Source: Nymphaea colorata (lineage: Eukaryota; Streptophyta; Magnoliopsida; Nymphaeales; Nymphaeaceae). From it: 64,000 nucleotides of DNA. The notes below the pieces were generated by a model. That model saw only the letters and a program-made list of their open reading frames with translations, did no database searches and was not told where the DNA came from. The position numbers were made by a program, and so were the translations under genes. The stretch covers positions 12,817,868 to 12,881,867 of the forward strand of contig NC_045150.1 of the NCBI RefSeq assembly GCF_008831285.2, in the 5' to 3' direction. This document shows positions 16,161 to 28,500 of the stretch, in pieces. Numbering within the stretch: the stretch's first letter is position 1; each line of letters starts with the position of its first letter.

Positions 16161-17200
16161 CAGGTGACCCTCCCTTTTGTTCTTTTTCTTTTTCCTCTTT
16201 GTTTTCTTTTGGGAATGGAATGAACCTTAAAGAAACTTAGAATAGACTTGTGTTTTGTTCTTTTTTACTGCTGGTTAAAGAAGCTACAGAAAATGTGACA
16301 GGTGGACATTCGAGCAGTAAGTAACTGCAGACAGACTTGCAGAGTACATAAAAATGATGTGTAAAGGCTGAATATAAATAAGATGACGTCAAGGACAAGA
16401 AAAACCAGAATAATGTGAGATAAGAGACAACAAAGGATGGGAAGTAGACAGAAAAAACAGAAATAGTAGAAAAAAACGACCAAGACAGATTAACAAGGAC
16501 ATTCCGACGAAACCATAAAATGATTTCTGAAAACAGTGCAATTACTGCAGCAACAAAAGGAAATATAGCAGGAAATCACGATAAGAGGTTGAGAGAGAAT
16601 AGAAACAGAAAGAACGTAAAAAAGTGGATATATTTAATGTAAAGGCAGAGGAATAGACAGCAGGAAATCACGACAGAAAAGATTAAGACAGAAACAGAGA
16701 CTATGGAGAAAATTTAAGATAGAGAAAGTAGAAGTGAGAAGACTTAACCAGATCAGCATCCTTAACTTGTGGAACGAGAATCTTCAAGGTCACACCTTCG
16801 AAAACACACTGTCTCGGGGTCTAACACCGCTCCGACACCATGTTAGATTTGGAGAGGAATTAGATGTACTCACTATGAAGGCTGGAATGAGATGAATGTG
16901 TAAGAGAAACCTCCTTCAGTGGGACGGCAACCTTCGTCAAAAGGAATAGCCGTGCCCTAATCTTGCGTATACTTTAGTATGTCTCTTTGACCAAAATACA
17001 ACAATACTTAAGTTGAAATAACAAAATATGCCACCACTAGCCAGTGATTAGGCACATAAAGGTGCACGACTTTAATATAGGAGGATAATTGGATCTGGAT
17101 ATGGACCCAATATATGAACCTGATTGATATGCCTTTTCACTGAGATCAAGATCCAATGGCTCATAATAAAACCCTTAGCATAAATTACACTCACCAAAAT
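16160..17200. other. copia leader and probable 5' LTR region
   Basis: Upstream of gag on the minus strand is a purine-rich leader (on the plus strand) without open frames. It ends at a primer-binding-like site, TGGTGTCGGAGCGG, near 16826-16839, directly next to TGTTAGATTTGG (plus strand), which is the expected LTR edge. The LTR itself probably continues towards about 17.1-17.2 kb, but no matching 3' LTR could be aligned by eye near 10.8 kb. Confidence 0.4.
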
Positions 17201-18439
17201 GAAATTAGTTTTATCTTGTTTGATAACAGATCCTTGACCATCAATTTATATAGAGGGAGGGATTTAAAGTCGTTTTCTTTATGGTAGAGATGCAGACACA
17301 CTGTCATCAATATACAGGAAACCATGGCCTCGGAATACTATGACATAGGAAAATATAAAGTCATTCTAAATGGTTTTTTTTTATATTTTTATGATAATAA
17401 GTGGTGCTACAACAGCAAATATTTCTTCTCTAATACATAGAAAACCTTCTGATATTTTTCATAACAAGCCCTCAATAAAATTGACGGTGCTACTTGAATT
17501 AAAAAGAATAACAACAATGTAGCTAAGTTGCTAACAGCTAACAACTGATAGCTGAATGCCGCAACAGACGCATAGCAGAATATGTCCAGAATCAAACCAG
17601 GGGGTAAGATGAGGACTGAGCTCAAGTTGATCATAATCCATGAGAAAAACAACTAGACTAAAAAATTACTAGGTCAGACATATATGAAATCGCATTCAAT
17701 TCAATAACATCTTCCAGATTACAAAACGAGAGCTACTTATGCTTATCAACATGTCAGGCAACTGTAGAGTCAGCTTGTCCTGTCACAATGATCCCACATG
17801 TTTCTTTTTATGTTATAATGCTTTCATGACACTGTTCCTTTGCTTTCATACAAAAGGATGAGAGTTTGAGAACCAACATCATTGACCCTTTGCTACAATG
17901 CATGACTCTTTAAATATATTTGTATTGGGTATCCAACTGGCCCATTCTTTCAATGGGTAAGCTACCACACTTGTCCTCTGGGAGTTGGATTACATCTGTC
18001 AAAAATCCAGGCTGATAACCAATTTGTTTTCACTCGGACTCCATGTTTGTTCCAAAACCTGATATTTCCAGTCCTCCAGATATAGACATATCAGATATCA
18101 GACTCCAGTCTGACCCGCTGACAGCACTGGAGGGTGGGAAGAAGTTTCCTTTTTTGTTTAAATAGGAAAGTGGGGCCTAGCAGCCTCTAGACACCCAGAG
18201 AAATAATCTCTTGATACTTTTTAACTTCAAGGTCTTCAGACCAATCCCCTAAGCAAGGTAGAAAGAGCCCTGGAGGGTGGGAAGAAAGGTGGAAATTTGT
18301 GATTAGGAGAGAAGATGAAAAAAATGTCATACTTCTACAAAATGCAGAAAATGTATCAGACTCCTATCCATTTATGATGATAAATATGCAACCATTTCCA
18401 AGGTCTAGGTTAGGTAGCAAAAATGAACTGGTCACCTAC

Positions 18440-18505
18440 CAGTGTCTCTGGTTGACTTAAGGAGCAATTCTTTTCCACCTATAAGTGATGAATCTTCCTC
18501 CATTT
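18440..18505 (-). CDS. Candidate exon of an unknown minus-strand gene
   Basis: A 66-bp stretch bounded by a good acceptor (gctgctgcag) and a donor (G|gtaggtgacc) reads MEEDSSLIGGKELLLKSTRDT with phase 1 at both edges. It can be joined in phase to the 42-bp candidate exon at 18950-18991. The composition looks coding, but I do not recognise the family. The reverse strand also has an open frame here (from 18442), so the strand is not settled. Confidence 0.3.
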
Positions 18506-18949
18506 CTGCAGCAGCACATGCATCAGGAAACAAGCCCCGCTTTCGAGTCTATGCCATTAGTCAAAAGCTTCATCCACCAAAGGTTGAAAATAGATGTTCT
18601 CTTTGGCTTGTTATCAGTAGAAAAAACAATATTACTGAAAAATAAAAAAAACGTTGAAGATCAGCCACAGTAATACAAAGGTAAGCAATTGGATAAAGCA
18701 TGTAGACATAAATAAAGTGAATGAAGTCCCAACAACAAACCTTTTGAACTTTCTAACATATTGCATATGTAAAAACTGCTAAAGCTAGCATGCCCAGAAA
18801 CAGGCAAAGAAAGCATCTGACAGTAAGGCCAAAAAACAAGAGACATCCCTTCAATAATATTAACACCAAACAAGAAAGCCACAAATGAAATCATACAGCT
18901 GCAGGAATCACTTCAGAATTCAGATATATTCCAGATGGATGCAACATAC

Positions 18950-18991
18950 CACATATAGCTATAAACATATCCTCTCTGATATCCTTAATTC
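18950..18991 (-). CDS. Candidate 42-bp exon of an unknown minus-strand gene
   Basis: Bounded by tttttatag and gtatgttg, it reads IKDIREDMFIAIC with phase 1 in and out, matching the phase of the 18440-18505 candidate. Two short phase-compatible exons separated by a 444-bp intron are suggestive but not proof. No start or terminal exon was found between 17.2 and 25.6 kb that completes a gene. Confidence 0.28.
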
Positions 18992-20265
18992 CTATAAAAA
19001 ATTCATATTAGAACCCATCTACTTATAAAGATGGAAGATTTAAAACAAAGCACATAACAACTAATTGGATGTTCAATTAGGCACACATGTTAATTCCAGA
19101 TTGCACCTAGCCCTTCAACTGTTAACAGAGAAAAACAAGTCTTAGATTCTTCTGTCAAAGGATAATCTGTAATAAGGGACGGGATGTTTCTTTGCACATA
19201 ATCCTGAAACTTTTCTTATTTATTTTCCATTGCAATCAAATCAAAAGCACAATTTACAAAAACATGGAAAGTCCAGCCTGTCATTCTGATATTTCCACCT
19301 TAAACCTGTGCCTGTTTAACCAGTCAAAATTGGTTGTAGTTACGATGAACCTATGGCCAATAACCATAGGTTGAGGAATCATGGCATATCAATCACAATT
19401 TTAACTTGAAAAACATAACCCAAATTTCCAACAGTTCCTTATCCAAGTTTATTTCCTTATGAACTGATTGAAAACAAACAAAGCATAAAAACCATTTCAT
19501 TCTCAGTTACAATGCATGTTAAACATCGGTAAAGATTAAAAAGCCTATTGGCCTACAGAAATCCTACTTTCCATATACTTGTGAAATTTTAGGCGGAAAA
19601 AATTCCAAATCTGCAATGCCTTCCCATGTGATCTGCAGAACAGATGTTTGAAAATTTTGAAAAAATCATTGTTCCAATACCGAACCAAAGCCCCAGTGCC
19701 CAATCACTGAAAAAAAAAATGTAAATAAAGAAAAAAAAACCATTTAGTCTCTCCAAAAACATAAACACACAAATAGCTTCTTACCAGTGGATTTCAAAAA
19801 AAAAATGAACTTAATCACCAGAGTCCAATCAATAACATAATAAACTAAATATCGCGCGGGCACAATTAAGCTAAAGAAACAAATCCTTCCTAAAACACAA
19901 AAAGCCCACAAAACTAAAATATAATGGCAATTAGATAAAGAATGAATATCAAGGAAAGGTGATCATAATAAGCTGCCTTATTTTAACAGGAAAACATGGC
20001 TGCATAGATGGTGATGGGGATAAGGCTCTGTGTGTGTGCGCTTGTGTGCATGTGTGTGTGTGTGTGTATGTGTGTAAGTAGAACATGTTATTATATAAAA
20101 AAATTTGCTAGCTTGCCAGCATTTATTTGCAAATTCTAAAAAATTAAGTTTTTGTTAGCAATACAAATGACAAGGAAGGGGGTTGAAAGAAACTTAATGA
20201 AAAATAAAACAAGCATAAAATGGGGGCAAAGGTTTTGTCGCTTTGTCCATGACTCCACGAATATC

Positions 20266-20890
20266 TGCAACGACCTCGCCCATTCCCATACCAGGCTTGG
20301 GCTCATGGTTCAATGAGTCCCAACTCGCCTCCTAGCAGCTTCGGTCCAGACCCAAAAAGATAGGAACCACGGCAATCAATTACTTAACAACCTCCTTTAT
20401 AAGTCACCTAAGATTTTTCACAATCTTAGTTACAAGATTAAACTTTTCAAAGTGGTGTGTGACAATCTGACCCCCCTCCCAACCAGCCTCCCAGCAGCTT
20501 CGGGTCCAAACCAAAAAAAGATAGGAACTAGGACAATTGACTACTTAACAACCTCCTTTATAAGTCCCCTAAGATTCTTCACAATCTTAGATACAAGATT
20601 AAAATTTTCAAAGCGGCATGTAACAATCCACGTCCCCTTAAAGAACATATATATGTGCATATAAGACCACAAGTCCGAGTGTTAAATCAGCTCTGATATC
20701 AACTATAATGACCCGGCCCACTCTCACACTAAGCTCGGGCTCCTGGTCCAGTGGATCACAACCTGCTCCTTAATAACTTCAGTTTCTGCCCTGAAAAGAC
20801 TACAAACCAAGACATATCTAACCACTTAACAACTCCCTTTATAGGTCCAATAGGATTCTTCACAATCTTAGATAAGGGATATTTTTTCAA
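20266..20890. repeat. Degenerate tandem repeat, three copies
   Basis: A unit containing 'CAGCTTCGGTCCAGACC...GATAGGAACC...TTAACAACCTCCTTTATAAGT...TTCACAATCTTAG' occurs at about 20330-20450, again about 159 bp later at 20490-20615, and in a more diverged form at 20756-20890. The first and third copies also share the preceding segment with CTTGGGCTC...GGTCCA/GTTCAA...TCCCAACTCG. No coding potential is seen. Confidence 0.7.
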
Positions 20891-21048
20891 ATTAATCTCT
20901 CTCTTTCTCTCTGTCATCCAAATGAAGATGTGGTACCTCTTCTTCTCTTTCTATGCAAGTATCTCTCTATCCCCCTCTTTTTTTTGTTTGAGAGTTTCTT
21001 ACCCACATCTCTCTTTCTTTTTCTCCACCTCTTTCTAGCTCAAAATCC

Positions 21049-21052
21049 CAAC

Positions 21053-21109
<57 letters not shown>
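21049..21109. repeat. (TA)n(TG)n microsatellite
   Basis: A compound dinucleotide tract, about ten TA units followed by about twenty TG units. Apparent open frames across it are low-complexity artefacts. A (GA)n tract also lies at about 21710-21730. Confidence 0.95.
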
Positions 21110-21110
<1 letters not shown>

Positions 21111-22075
21111 CTCTCTCCCCTCATTTTCGCTTGCTTTTAATTCCCCAAACAGACAGAAGGAGAATCGTGCTATATTTTTTTTGGACATTTTAAAAAATCA
21201 CATGTTTTAAAGTTTTGATCAAGTCTAATCAGATCAGATCCAAGCCATATCTGATTCGCATGTCGTACCCATATATTGAAGCAGGCAATGTTGTCAAATG
21301 CATTGATGCAAAGCGATACGCTAAACCTATGAAGCAACACGTAGTGCAGTGATGCTTAATGATATGCAAGTATGATCACAAAAAATGTCACAACACAACA
21401 TCCACAAAAATAATGTCAAAAGTGATAAACAACAATCAAAAGAACATATAATTAAAAATAATGTGGGGAGAGAAAGCGAGAGAGAAAGAGGGATCACCAG
21501 CTGCTGGCAACCGCTGTTTCCGTTTAGAGAGAGAGACAAAGAGGGGTGACCGGCTGCCAATCACCCTGCCCGAACAGAGAAAAAGAGAGAGAAAGAGACA
21601 GAGCAACATAGAGAGATTGAGAGATAGAGTGTGTGAGTGAGACAAAGAGAGCCTGAGAGGGGTCGGTCACCCCTATTTCTAGTCAGTAAACAACCAGGAG
21701 TGTGTATGTGTGAGAGAGAGAGAGAGAGCAACAAATAAAACTAAACTAAAGGGAGATATAGAGAGAGTTCTCGGAGGCAGGCACCAGCAAAGAGACGAGC
21801 AATTGCAGCAGGCTTCCAACAGTGGATATCTCCAGCAATGTAAAGATGGCCAACAACAAAGGCCAGAGAGATGAACAGTGAGGAGAGAGAAAGACAGCGA
21901 GTGAAAAATGGTTTGCGGCCAATCCATACACACCAGGCACGCATCACACGTCAGCTTGAAGACACAACACCCATGAACTCGGTGCATTCAGCTACGTGGT
22001 ATGTCTACCGGTCCAATTCGACGTACCTATGTGACAGCCCACATTGTGTGATATGCAATGTATATATGATACAGC

Positions 22076-23491
22076 CTATGTCACCTGAGTGCGGGGTGCG
22101 GGGTGCGGGTGCTGGTGCCGGTGCGACACATCTCAAAAAATTTAGATGCGGCGGTGCGGTTAGAGTATTTTATATTTTTAAAATATAATAATATAAACCA
22201 CAAAATTATTAAACAACAAGATCAAAATTGCAATTTGCTAATCATGATATCATTATCAATCATCAATTCAAAATTCAACAACAAATATATATCATCAATT
22301 CAACATTCAAACCGTAGTTTATGATGTCTCTTAGCCACCAATTTACTGTAAATCTCATTCAGTTCACTCAAATTCATATGACTAAGGACGTTACGTTCTC
22401 AAATTGCCTCAAATCCAAGATCTAACCAAACATGTTGTTCGGGAGTTGCTCTAATTATTTAGTACTGTAGTTACAAGCCCATTAAAACCTGTTTTCTAAG
22501 TCGAAGTCGCCTGCTAATTGCTAAAGCATTCGTTGAGAATTGGTTGAATGAAATCGAAATCTGAAGCATCTATGAATCGATTTTACAATAATCGATATAT
22601 ATTATGTTGTCTTACTTTTAGAACATGTGTGATAGGAATAGGAATATGCTTTTAAAATAACGTATTTTTCTCATCAAATGCCTTATTAAATTGTGGGATA
22701 TTGCAATCACAAAATAGATAGCTGTAACCTGTAAGTAACCCAACTTACTCCTACAGCCGAGCTCCCTAGACGCGCCTCTTACGCCTCAGGCATGTCTTTT
22801 TTTTTTTTGTATATAAAATTTAAAAAACTTAAAGAAAAGAAGAAAAAAATGGCTGATGGGTTTCAGCAAAGGTATAAGTATAACATGAACAAAACTCATT
22901 CTCAATTTCTCATCCTTCGGCGGTTGAAAACATGGCAGCAGCAGAACACAACTAAAACCAAGGTTTTGGTGAGGGAGCAGCGCGCAGAGAAGGAGCGGCG
23001 TCGCAAAGAGAGGGAGCAGCGCACAGAAAGGGAGCAGCGAGTTCTGGGTGAGGGAGCAGCAGCTGCAGCACAGAGAGAGGGAGCACGGAGCACCGGAGCA
23101 GAGAGAGACTGAGAGGGACTGCATGAGACTGTGAGAGGGAAAGAACAGAGAAGCCGATCGTGGCTGCCAGGCTGCGTGAGAGTTGAGACGGTGAGAGGGA
23201 GAAGACAGGTAAGCTGAGCGTGCCCTAACCCCTAAGTTAAAAAGTAAAAATTAAAAAACGCCCAAAATTTGGACGGAAATGGGCAGGTGCTGTTTGACTG
23301 CACCCGACGCGTGTTTGACACGAGTCGGGTGCACGTCCGAAAATGGACGATTTCAGTCAGGTGCGGCTGACCGCACCTGACTCACGTTGACCCTTTTGGG
23401 TGCGCACCTGAAGCGCACCGGCACCCGAATCTGCTCCCGCACCGCGTCGACACGGGTGCAGGTCCAAATTGGGCGCACCCAGGTATCATAG
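22076..23491. mobile_element. hAT-like non-autonomous element, 1.4 kb, with perfect 8-bp target duplication
   Basis: GATACAGC at 22068-22075 and 23492-23499 flanks the unit exactly. The left end is CTATGTCACCTGAGTGCG, and the reversed right end is CTATGATACCTGGGTGCG. Subterminal regions carry repeated GGTGCGGGTGC / CGCACCGGCACCCG blocks, much richer in GC than the surroundings. The AT-rich interior has only a low-complexity Arg/Glu/Gln-rich frame (about 22792-23112). The 8-bp duplication and short inverted ends fit hAT; there is no transposase, so it must be mobilised in trans. Its left end resembles that of the element at 13414-14545. Confidence 0.78.
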
Positions 23492-23499
23492 GATACAGC

Positions 23500-23557
23500 C
23501 CCGTATAGCACAATATGGGTTGACATAGAGAATTACACCCTTGTAAATCCACAATGT

Positions 23558-23604
<47 letters not shown>

Positions 23605-25500
23605 CATGATACGATACTATAAGGCTATAAGCACAATACTGTTTTTTGGAAGAGGGGCAGATTTTTTGTTATGAAGTCCATTTTACTCTCGAACACTCGC
23701 TTCTAAACTACTATACAATTTTTACATTTGTAATACAGAATATAGTGTTTTACATGTTTTAATTATTAGAAAATACAATTTGGCTCAAGAAGCTCCTGCA
23801 TAGAGACTTAATTGTCAAATGAGAAGCCTTATTGTACTTTAACATGTTTTCTATTAAACGATCCATGTAAATCATATCCATAGGGCTTGATTTCAAAAAA
23901 ACCAGAAATGTTAATAAAATGACTAGGCAATTTATCGATTGCAAATTACGCTTGACCATAGACATATCTATGATTTATGAACTAAAAGGTTGTGGAGTTT
24001 TGGATTTATTAGGGGAACGAAGAACGTAGGTAAAGCTTATTCGCTTTAAGTAAGTTATAAACCTTAACAGCCCCTCTATGGTTCTGTAAATACTTAATTC
24101 AGGTAATAGATACTATTATTTAACACTTCATCACATATAAGAACTATCAAGAAAATAGATATGATACTCCCGGAGGACTTGACGTAGGAGCTAATCTATC
24201 TATACTAAGTTTCTTCTAGGATAAATTATTGTGTTGGATAATATATTGAGAAACTTCAGAATTTATCTGAGGCTTCTAAATTTTGCACTATAAATGATAC
24301 AACATTTTTTTCACTTATTTCCTTTCCTTTTCTCTAAGAGACACAAGAAGCCACTTAGTTTTGAATTTTGATTCAACACTCACTCCAAGAAATATTTTTG
24401 AAAGTAAGCAACTATCTTTTTAGGGACTTGTGAGAGATTTCTGGGCAATTTCTTCCAATAGGAAGAGGTTTTCGCATAGTATTTTATAAGTTGCATTCTC
24501 CAGTCTCCTTGTGAGACTTGCAGTATGACTTATGGAAGTGTTATGCAATAGGACTTGGAACACTCAATACCATATTACAAGTATATCTATGTATGTGCCA
24601 ATTCCACATTCATGCAAACACTAGAATGTTGGCCATGTGCCAAGCACGTATATCCAAGCAATATTCAGTTGTACATTGATTAAGAGTAGGCAAGACAAGC
24701 TGTCCCAAATGGAAATATTATCGACCAAATCTTAGTATCATCTGTTTGGCTTGTTTGTTGACACAGATGAGTAGCGTAAGGTGAAAGAAGAAAAGGGCAC
24801 TCAATAAACCTCAAGAGAAAACAAAGCACACAAACAGTTAAAAGCAAAATTAAATAACACAATATGGCTTGCAAGGAACTTCATGATTAGAAGGGAACCC
24901 ATAAACTTGCCCATGTATAAGAATTTTCCATGGACAAAATATTGAACTAAAGTGCCCCTGCTGAAATAACTGCCCAATCTTAAGAGTAGCAACTATGCTT
25001 TTGACTGCCGCAAAGTAGCCACCCTCTGAAATCAAACTAAAGCCTTACATAACTTTCATGCGAACAACTAAAGCTTAATATCCTAAGATACTCATTCGCA
25101 TCGCACATGGATTCATTACACACTCACTCCCCAATTGACCACGAGCAACATAATCAATAGTCCAAAGCTAAAGCCACCAAAAAAAAAAGGAAAACAGACA
25201 AAATGGAACGGCACCTTCATAAAAATTGGAACAACGCCCACTCACCATTCGACTCCAAGAAGGACCACGGAGCTTAAGACGCAAACCAGAGACATCCAAG
25301 CTATACAGAAGAACGATAGCATTTCAAGCAAACAACACTCATATCCCTCAAAGTCCAAAACAAGAAACTCGGAAGAAGAAATGAGAGGAACGGACATCAC
25401 AAGAATAGCGAGAAAACAAGCAACCATCGAAGCAACAGCAGCGAAAACAAAGGATGAAGATGAGAGACTCGCATTACCTCACGATAAAGGAGAGCCAAAG
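23500..25500. other. Spacer with (TA)n tract
   Basis: A (TA)n microsatellite lies at about 23562-23602. The rest is AT-rich with short frames and no motif, except for the weak candidate exon at 24915-25025. Confidence 0.45.
24915..25025 (-). CDS. Candidate exon-like open stretch, unknown function
   Basis: After a tttgatttcag acceptor, an open stretch reads GGYFAAVKSIVATLKIGQLF and continues to a possible donor (GGGCAA|gtttat). An ATG in strong context at 25541 (MGEEPSFLSRPN...), downstream of a (CT)n-rich leader at 25677-25700, could be the first exon of the same transcript. However, its phase does not join cleanly with this one, so both remain weak candidates. Confidence 0.2.
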
Positions 25501-25676
25501 ACGGCGTTGGGGCGGGAAAGAAAAGATGGCTCCTCGCCCATTAGGGCAAATAAACGCGTAGTGTGGAAGAAGTGGAGGGAAGACGGGGAAGGAAATTGAA
25601 GAAGTTGGGTATCGCAGATTTGGGGCGGGGGAACCAAAAAAAGGTCGTCTCTCAAATTCGAGCCATCTGAGGGATT

Positions 25677-25700
25677 CTCTCTCTCTCTCTCTCTCTCTCT
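25677..25700. repeat. (CT)n tract
   Basis: About twelve CT units (GA on the minus strand) lie upstream of the ATG at 25541 on the minus strand. This is the sort of GA/CT tract often found in plant 5' UTRs and promoters, though no gene is confirmed here. Confidence 0.85.
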
Positions 25701-26942
25701 TCACAGCCAAAATATCTTCGGAGGTCCTTTCTGGCGACCTGGACTACACTCTTTTTGTATTTAATAGAAATTACAGAAAGAACGTCATATTTATCATATT
25801 TATCACTAAGACGGCGGGAACTTATAAAGGCTTTTCGTTTTTTGCTGCCTTGACAACACAATAGATTGTAAGTCTCTCTTTTTAAGCTCCTTTTTCCATT
25901 ATTTTAATATGATTTTTTTTTATTATAATATCAATATATTTGTAAGCCCGGTAATCGGTTGAAAATTGGGTCATGGGATCAGAGAGTGACTCAAACGACC
26001 CAATTGGGTGAGGTCATAAATTTTTGTAATGTATTTTCATAAATAGATGAAGAAGGTAAGTCTGTATCATGTTTAACTTTTTCATCTACTAAGAGTAAAT
26101 AACACATATTCAAGTACTTTTGTGCATTTAATAAAGTTTGTGATATTTCACAATTAAAAAATAACAAATTTTAATACTCAACAATGTCAAAAAAAAAAAA
26201 AAAACATGCAATTAGTTGATGATCCTAACTGAGTCGCGATCCAATAAATGGATGGACAATCAGACGACTTGACAAGTTTGTCAACTATGACATCAGGGTT
26301 TCTCAGTATAAAAAATAATATCAACAAAATTTATGTGGCTCTGAGTCAAGCTGGACACATGTTAATGGAGGGACTGTAACACCCAATGAAGAATACCTCA
26401 TAGAAGAATATGCGTTTTATCATAGCAAAATTTTTAAAAAATAATAATAATGGGGAAGAGTACAAAAAAAATGGTTTTCAATATTATACGGTATCCAATT
26501 TTAATAAAAAGGTATGTTATCTTGAAAAGATCATGAACCTTGGTCATTTCCTTTACTACTTAAACATCTCATTTGACTGATAAAACTACAAAGGAGATAA
26601 CTTCATTTGAACCGGCGATCTTATACACAAAGAGGTGTAGGAGGTTATGTGAATAATAAAAATTTCATGCATCGTTAAGAAATTTACATTTCTTCTCTTT
26701 TGGTCGTTGGCAGCAACAACGAGCAGGGACGACGGGCCTGGCAGGGACCGAGGCTCCGAGCATTGGCTTGTGGGTTCGATCAATCATCAAGTGGGCTGGG
26801 ACCCAGCCTTTGTGCCGAACCTAGGCTCGATTCATAGTGGTCCGCTGATCAAGTCTCGATTTAGTTTATGTAGCTGATAGTTTGATAGGCTGGAGAATCG
26901 CTACTTAATCCTTGTTATCAACACAAGGGCAAGTGACTTTAA

Positions 26943-27165
26943 AGTAGTGTTTGATAGTCTTGGATTTTAGATCGAATGTTGCATGAAAACATATCACCCA
27001 ATTCATGGTTTTTAACATGTAGATTTAAAATTTTTGCATGATGTTTAAACTGAGAATCTCTCAAAGCACAGCATGCTATCAAACACAGCTTACCAGTTTT
27101 GCTTTTTCCTTTAAAGAGTACTTTTTTTGTTCCCAATATCCAGCTTGCTGTCAAACACTCCCCTT
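26943..27165. mobile_element. MITE-like element, about 220 bp
   Basis: The left end is AGTGTTTGATAG, and the reversed right end is GGAGTGTTTGACAG. Both sides are flanked by TTAAA-like sequence. It has a short AT-rich body with no coding capacity. Superfamily unassigned. Confidence 0.5.
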
Positions 27166-27484
27166 AAAAAGTACTCTTTTGTCACGTTTTTATCATGCAT
27201 TTGTAATTTTTGAAAAGTTAATGGTGATTCCATGAAAAACATCAAAAGTTCAGCAACTTTTTGAAAGTCTTTTATTTATTTTGTGTGAAATCCAATCCGC
27301 CGAATGCACATTTCAACAACTTTTCTCATATTAAATACATTATGAGACCCTCAGACCCAGCAAAATTTGCTGGAGGGGCACTCGTATAATTAAAAAAAAA
27401 AACAAATATTAGAAGCATCAATGCAAAAATAAGAAATATCTAGGGGACCCTATATGTGGCTCTGCCACAAGTTTGCTCGCTACT

Positions 27485-27965
27485 CACCGGTAGGGGTAAA
27501 CAACCAGTTGAGTTACTCAAGCTCGACTCGTTAAAGCTTGGCTCAAGTCAATTCGTTTAAATAATCGAGTAAAGTTTGAGTTCGCTGAACTCGAACTATT
27601 AAAGCTCAACTTTGCTCGAAAATGATGTGTAGCGATTTTTTAAATATCTAACTCGTTTTTTTTAATAAAAAACCGGTATATTGACGCTAATTAATTAAGT
27701 AAGTTTTTTCAAAAGCTCCTTCAAGTTTGTAGAGTCTTAATCGAGTTGAGCTCGATTTATGGCAAAGTAATAGTCCATATATTCAAACGACTTTGTCGAG
27801 CTTTAATCGAGTCAAGATCGAACTCAACACGTAACTGCCGAGTCGAGCTCGAGCTGCTTATATCAAGCTCGAGGCTATTTATGTCAAGTTATTATCAAGC
27901 TCAAGTCAAGTTTAAGCTGTCTGAACTTGGGGTCGACTCAGCTCATGATCGGGGACTTGGATTTG
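27485..27965. repeat. GAGCTCGAG-rich dispersed repeat, copy 1
   Basis: A block of GAGCTCGAGC/GCTCAAGTC motifs begins TAGGGGTAAACAACCAG and ends near GTCGACTCAGCTCATG. A diverged, oppositely oriented relative is at about 32660-33000, where the end reads CAGCTCGTGTTCACCCCTA. Such units ending in AGGGGTGAACACGAGC are common plant dispersed repeats. No coding. Confidence 0.5.
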
Positions 27966-28089
27966 AAATACGTGGCAATTGCTGATGCCGAATCATTTGC
28001 TTGTAGTTTAAAAAGAGCAAGTTATATGTTATGGCCATTGACAAGAGACTATGTGTGTTATGGGTTGGAAATGACCAAAATATCTTTAC

Positions 28090-28500
28090 TATTAAATAGA
28101 AAATCCTTTCCCTATAAAGCAAAAGTGGATTCTTAAGAAAATGCGCCTCCACATAACATGGAAAGCGCCTGAACATGAGGTTGGTGCTTCAAATAGCATA
28201 ATAACTCACAAAATGTGGATTTCATATCGGCTTCAAATCTAAGATACGAGAATATCAAATGCCGAAATACCCATGTTTGCTAAATAGAAGCTTTTTTCCC
28301 TTATGAAGGCAAAAGTAGAATCCTGACGGAATGCCTCTTTGATGATAAAAGGTGGGAACATGCCTTCCTATGTTAATGGCATAACATGGAAGGTGCTTTT
28401 ATTGCTTGAATATGAGGTCCATGCTTCAAATAGTCGAATAATGATTCTCAACGTATGGATTTCATGTCAATGTCAAATCTAATATATGAGATTATAAAAG
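28090..28500. repeat. Degenerate direct duplication, offset about 190 bp
   Basis: The segment with AAATAGAAAATCCTTTCCCT...GCAAAAGTGGATTCTTAAG (28093) recurs as AAATAGAAGCTTTTTTCCCTT...GGCAAAAGTAGAATCCTGAC (28282). Both are followed by related ACATGGAA(A/G)G(C/T)GC and GTGGATTTCAT(A/G) stretches. Origin unknown. Confidence 0.6.

Larger units (their letters stand above)
10870..16842 (-). mobile_element. Degenerate Ty1/copia retrotransposon, interrupted by nested elements
   Basis: A minus-strand copia element in the canonical order gag, protease, integrase, RT, RNase H, crippled by many stops and frameshifts. Landmarks from 5' to 3': a primer-binding-like TGGTGTCGGAGCGG next to an LTR-like end (...TCTAACA) at about 16826-16842; gag remnants at 15886-16160; a zinc knuckle near 15405-15430 (CFICNERGHVK); protease IDSGSA near 15230 with a stop just before the motif; the integrase core start SDVWGPAPIPSS near 14600; its continuation after the insertion at 13404-12592 (VINRLPMS near 12860); RT at 12250-11549 (YDETFSPVV, VCRLKKAVYGLKQ); and RNase H ending in DQVADLFTKGL near 10980. 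LTR borders could not be set with confidence. Confidence 0.88.
17200..20250. other. Non-coding or intronic stretch
   Basis: Apart from the two short candidate exons, the region is AT-rich with no recognised protein motif. It could be the intron-rich 3' part of an unknown minus-strand gene or plain spacer. A (TG)n microsatellite lies at about 20027-20075 (from 19991, runs of TGTGTG). Confidence 0.4.

Noticed and set aside
10900-17140. Similarity between about 10885-10925 and about 17085-17135 (ATAATTGGATCT...CTGATTGAT) as paired copia LTRs
   Set aside because: Only about 40-50 bases resemble each other and flanks do not align, so LTR borders were not called from it.
17407-17652. Hydrophobic 81-codon minus frame
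   Set aside because: No splice context or family match; hydrophobicity follows from T-rich sequence.
20930-21193. Frame with Tyr-Ile and Cys-Val repeats
   Set aside because: Low-complexity translation of (TA)n(TG)n.
22792-23112. Arg/Glu/Gln-rich 106-codon frame inside the hAT-like element
   Set aside because: Purine-rich low complexity without transposase motifs; not a gene.
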